Origin: Lysobacter auxotrophicus
Lineage (GTDB): Bacteria > Pseudomonadota > Gammaproteobacteria > Xanthomonadales > Xanthomonadaceae
Direction of reading: 5' to 3'
Assembly (NCBI RefSeq): GCF_027924565.1
Contig: NZ_AP027041.1
Span: 1,426,001 to 1,490,000, forward strand
DNA length: 64,000 nucleotides
Position 1 is the stretch's first letter. Every line of letters starts with the position of its first letter. Both the position numbers and the translations under genes were made by a program. The notes under the pieces are model-generated. The model worked only from the letters and a program-made list of their open reading frames with translations, searched no databases and had not been told where the DNA came from. Positions 61,980 to 64,000 of the stretch are shown one piece after another.

Positions 61980-64000
61980 TTACTTGCCGAAGTTGTAGCG
62001 CATCTCCAGGTAAACCGAACGCCCGTAGATGTTGTACAGGTAGTTGTTCCAGGGCGTGGTGGACGTGCCCGGGTAGTTCTTCGCCTGCTCTTCCGGCATC
62101 TTGTTGAGCGCGTTGTTGACCAGCAGCGACAGGCGGATCTGGTCGGTCGCGTCGTAGTTGAAGGTCAGGTTGTAGGTGGTGTACGGCGCCCACCAGCCGG
62201 CCTTCTGGCCGCCCGTCTCGTAATCCCACGAACCCGAGGTGTACGCCAGGTAGTTCGGGGTCTTGCCGATGCGGTTGGCGTACGCGGTGGTCGTCCACTT
62301 GCCGATGCTCCAGCCCAACGACGCGTCGGCGCGGGTCTTCGCATAGGCGTCGTAGATCCACATGTTGTACGGATCACGCAGCAGGTCGATCGGCTCGTCG
62401 CCCGGCAGCGGGGTGACGGTGTGCTCGAGGTTGTTGGTGTAGTTGCCGGCGAAGGCCAGCGAACCCCACTTACCGATGTCCAGCACGTAGTTCAGGCTGG
62501 CGGTGACGGCTTCCAGCTTCTGCTGCGAGACGTTGACCTTCGGCGTGTAGATGCGCTCGATCTCGTTGTTCGCACCGCGCGTCACCCAGGCCAGGGCGTT
62601 GTCGCAGCTGGCCGAGGCCGTGTTGGTCTGGCCGGTGCGGCAGAAGTACTCGGCCAGCAGCAGCTGGTCGCTGCTGAGCTGGTCGACTTCGTCGCGGATG
62701 TCCCAACGGAAGTAGTCCACCGACATCGACAGGTTGTTCATCGGCGCCCACACGAAGCCGGCGTTCCACACATCCGCTTCGATCGGCTGCAGGTCCGGGT
62801 TACCCGACTGCTGGCCGAAGAACTGCTGCGAATCGTAGGTGCAGTCGTCGGTGTTGCCCGGGGTGAAACCTTCCAGCGAGCAGCGGTAGTAGTCGGTGTT
62901 GGAGCTGTAGTAACCGCTCAGGCCCATGAACGTGTCCGACAGCGTCGGCGCACGGAACGCGGTGCCGTACTTGCCACGCAGCAGGAAGCTTTCGACCGGA
63001 CGGTATTCCACGCCGATGCTGTAGGTCGGCTTGTCGATCGTCTGGCCGGCGACCTTGAACGCGTCGTAGCGGCCCGACAGGGTGACCGTCAGCGGCTCCC
63101 ACAGCGGCAGGCGCAGTTCGCTGGTCACGGCGTAACGGTCGCGATCGCCCGCGCCGTTGACCGAGGTCAGGCCCCAGATTTCCGATTCGAGCGTGTCCGG
63201 ATCCTGCAGCAGGCGCGCGTCCGGCGTGTAGTTCCACTCCTGCGTGCCGCCTTCCACCACGATCGCCAGGCCGGCGTCGCCGCCCGGCAGCGAGAACAGC
63301 GACGCGTTGGTCAGCTGGGCGCGCAGGGTGTTGTCGGTGGTCTTGCTGTCGGTGTCGACGAAGCCGGTGAAGCTGGCGAAATCGCTCGGCGACATCGGCT
63401 GGTAGAACGCCGCGTAGTTCGGACGGAAGATCGGATAACCGCTTTCCTCGCCCAGCTGCGGACCGAGGACGTGCGTCAGGAAGTAGTCGTTGATCGGATC
63501 GGCGAAGCGGACCCAGTTCTTCTCGGTCAGCTTGTACTCAGTGCGGGTGAAACCGACATCCAGGTCCCAGTCGCCGAACGAACCCTTGCCGCCCAGGGTG
63601 ACCTGATAGGAACGGTTCTTGTCGGTGTTGAGGATGTCCTTGAAGCCCTGGCCGCCGATGTCCTCGGGCGAGAACGCGCGCTGCAGGTTCAGGAACGCAT
63701 CCTGGTCCGGATCGTAGTAGTAGCCGTACTTCGCGCTGGTGCCCCACCAGACGTAGCTGGAACCGGCGGTGTACTCGACGTCCTCGTGGCTGGTGAGCAG
63801 GTCGCCGTACAGCTGGATGTTGTCGTTGACGTCATAGGTGCCGTGCGCATAGATCTGCGTGGCGTCCTTGCCGTTCATCAGCGTGCGGTAGCCCGGCGTG
63901 CTGAACGAACCGCAGTACCGGCCGAAGCCCGCACGCGTCTGCAGCGCTTCGGTGCCGTCGAACTGGCCGGTGACGTTGCCGCAGTTGGCCGGATCCAGGA
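61980..64000 (-). CDS. TonB-dependent receptor, C-terminal part (5' end outside the window)
   Basis: An open frame continues to the right edge without a stop, giving about 673 residues of barrel. It consists of alternating aromatic strands and long Asn/Gly/Ser loops (for example YGTAFRAPTLSDTFMGLSGYYS, split here, the TonB_dep_Rec motif region, and WNAGFVWAPMNNLSMSVDYFRWDIRDE), and ends in SVYLEMRYNFGK, a beta-barrel end with an aromatic residue two from the C-terminus. Plug and TonB box lie beyond the window. The substrate is unknown; xanthomonads have many such receptors. A strong terminator follows. Confidence 0.9.
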   Translation of the reverse strand, partial: LDPANCGNVTGQFDGTEALQTRAGFGRYCGSFSTPGYRTLMNGKDATQIYAHGTYDVNDNIQLYGDLLTSHEDVEYTAGSSYVWWGTSAKYGYYYDPDQDAFLNLQRAFSPEDIGGQGFKDILNTDKNRSYQVTLGGKGSFGDWDLDVGFTRTEYKLTEKNWVRFADPINDYFLTHVLGPQLGEESGYPIFRPNYAAFYQPMSPSDFASFTGFVDTDSKTTDNTLRAQLTNASLFSLPGGDAGLAIVVEGGTQEWNYTPDARLLQDPDTLESEIWGLTSVNGAGDRDRYAVTSELRLPLWEPLTVTLSGRYDAFKVAGQTIDKPTYSIGVEYRPVESFLLRGKYGTAFRAPTLSDTFMGLSGYYSSNTDYYRCSLEGFTPGNTDDCTYDSQQFFGQQSGNPDLQPIEADVWNAGFVWAPMNNLSMSVDYFRWDIRDEVDQLSSDQLLLAEYFCRTGQTNTASASCDNALAWVTRGANNEIERIYTPKVNVSQQKLEAVTASLNYVLDIGKWGSLAFAGNYTNNLEHTVTPLPGDEPIDLLRDPYNMWIYDAYAKTRADASLGWSIGKWTTTAYANRIGKTPNYLAYTSGSWDYETGGQKAGWWAPYTTYNLTFNYDATDQIRLSLLVNNALNKMPEEQAKNYPGTSTTPWNNYLYNIYGRSVYLEMRYNFGK

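Overview
This is a very GC-rich chromosomal window from a gammaproteobacterium, most likely a Lysobacter-like member of the Xanthomonadaceae. The evidence is the housekeeping gene content and order (pcnB-folK-panB-panC-panD-pgi, amiC-mutL, dapA with a BamC-like lipoprotein, metG beside a solitary RnfB-type ferredoxin), a GumN/TraB-type protein, a TonB-dependent receptor, and many GTAG-headed palindromic repeats like those of Stenotrophomonas and its relatives. This is inferred from protein features; no search was run.

Region 1 (1-17353, plus strand after the partial J-domain gene at the left edge) is a tightly coupled operon. It encodes a hybrid NRPS-PKS-aminotransferase (A-T-KS-AT-ACP-AMT), a second NRPS (C-A-T-C-T-TE-T), two alpha/beta hydrolases resembling the accessory hydrolases of exosortase A (XrtA) polysaccharide loci, and a Wzx-like flippase. 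Stop and start codons overlap at the first three junctions and the flippase starts 4 bases after the last hydrolase, so the flippase is almost certainly co-transcribed with the assembly line. Region 2 (17354-20403) holds two interleaved repeat families, a secreted beta-helix protein with a C-terminal membrane tail, and a YdcF/SanA-type protein.

Region 3 (20400-32684, minus strand) is a long exopolysaccharide operon read from 32684 downwards. It encodes a Wza-like export lipoprotein, a Wzc-like chain-length protein, a BY-kinase-like protein with a degenerate P-loop, an outer-membrane beta-barrel, two GT4 glycosyltransferases, a Wzy-like polymerase, two polysaccharide deacetylases, a GT2 and a third GT4. 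It looks like an XrtA-type polysaccharide locus, but no exosortase and no priming glycosyltransferase is visible in the window. galE (32929) is divergent from it and a sulfatase-fold transferase (34073-35866) follows. Regions 1 and 3 point towards each other. The simplest reading is that a small beta-amino-acid/glycine-containing acyl group made by the NRPS-PKS is attached to, or exported with, the polysaccharide. This is a hypothesis and the most interesting feature of the window.

Region 4 (36017-64000) is core metabolism: an alpha/beta hydrolase, thiD, a YoaK-type membrane protein, phoH, bcp, a gcvR-like ACT protein, dapA and its lipoprotein, fdxA, tRNA-Glu(CTC), pcnB-folK-panBCD-pgi, queG, nnr-tsaE-amiC-mutL, a DUF1684 lipoprotein, a TraB/GumN protein, an RnfB-like ferredoxin, metG, a DUF2147 protein and the C-terminal part of a TonB-dependent receptor that runs off the right edge. 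Palindromic repeats sit almost only in intergenic gaps at gene ends.
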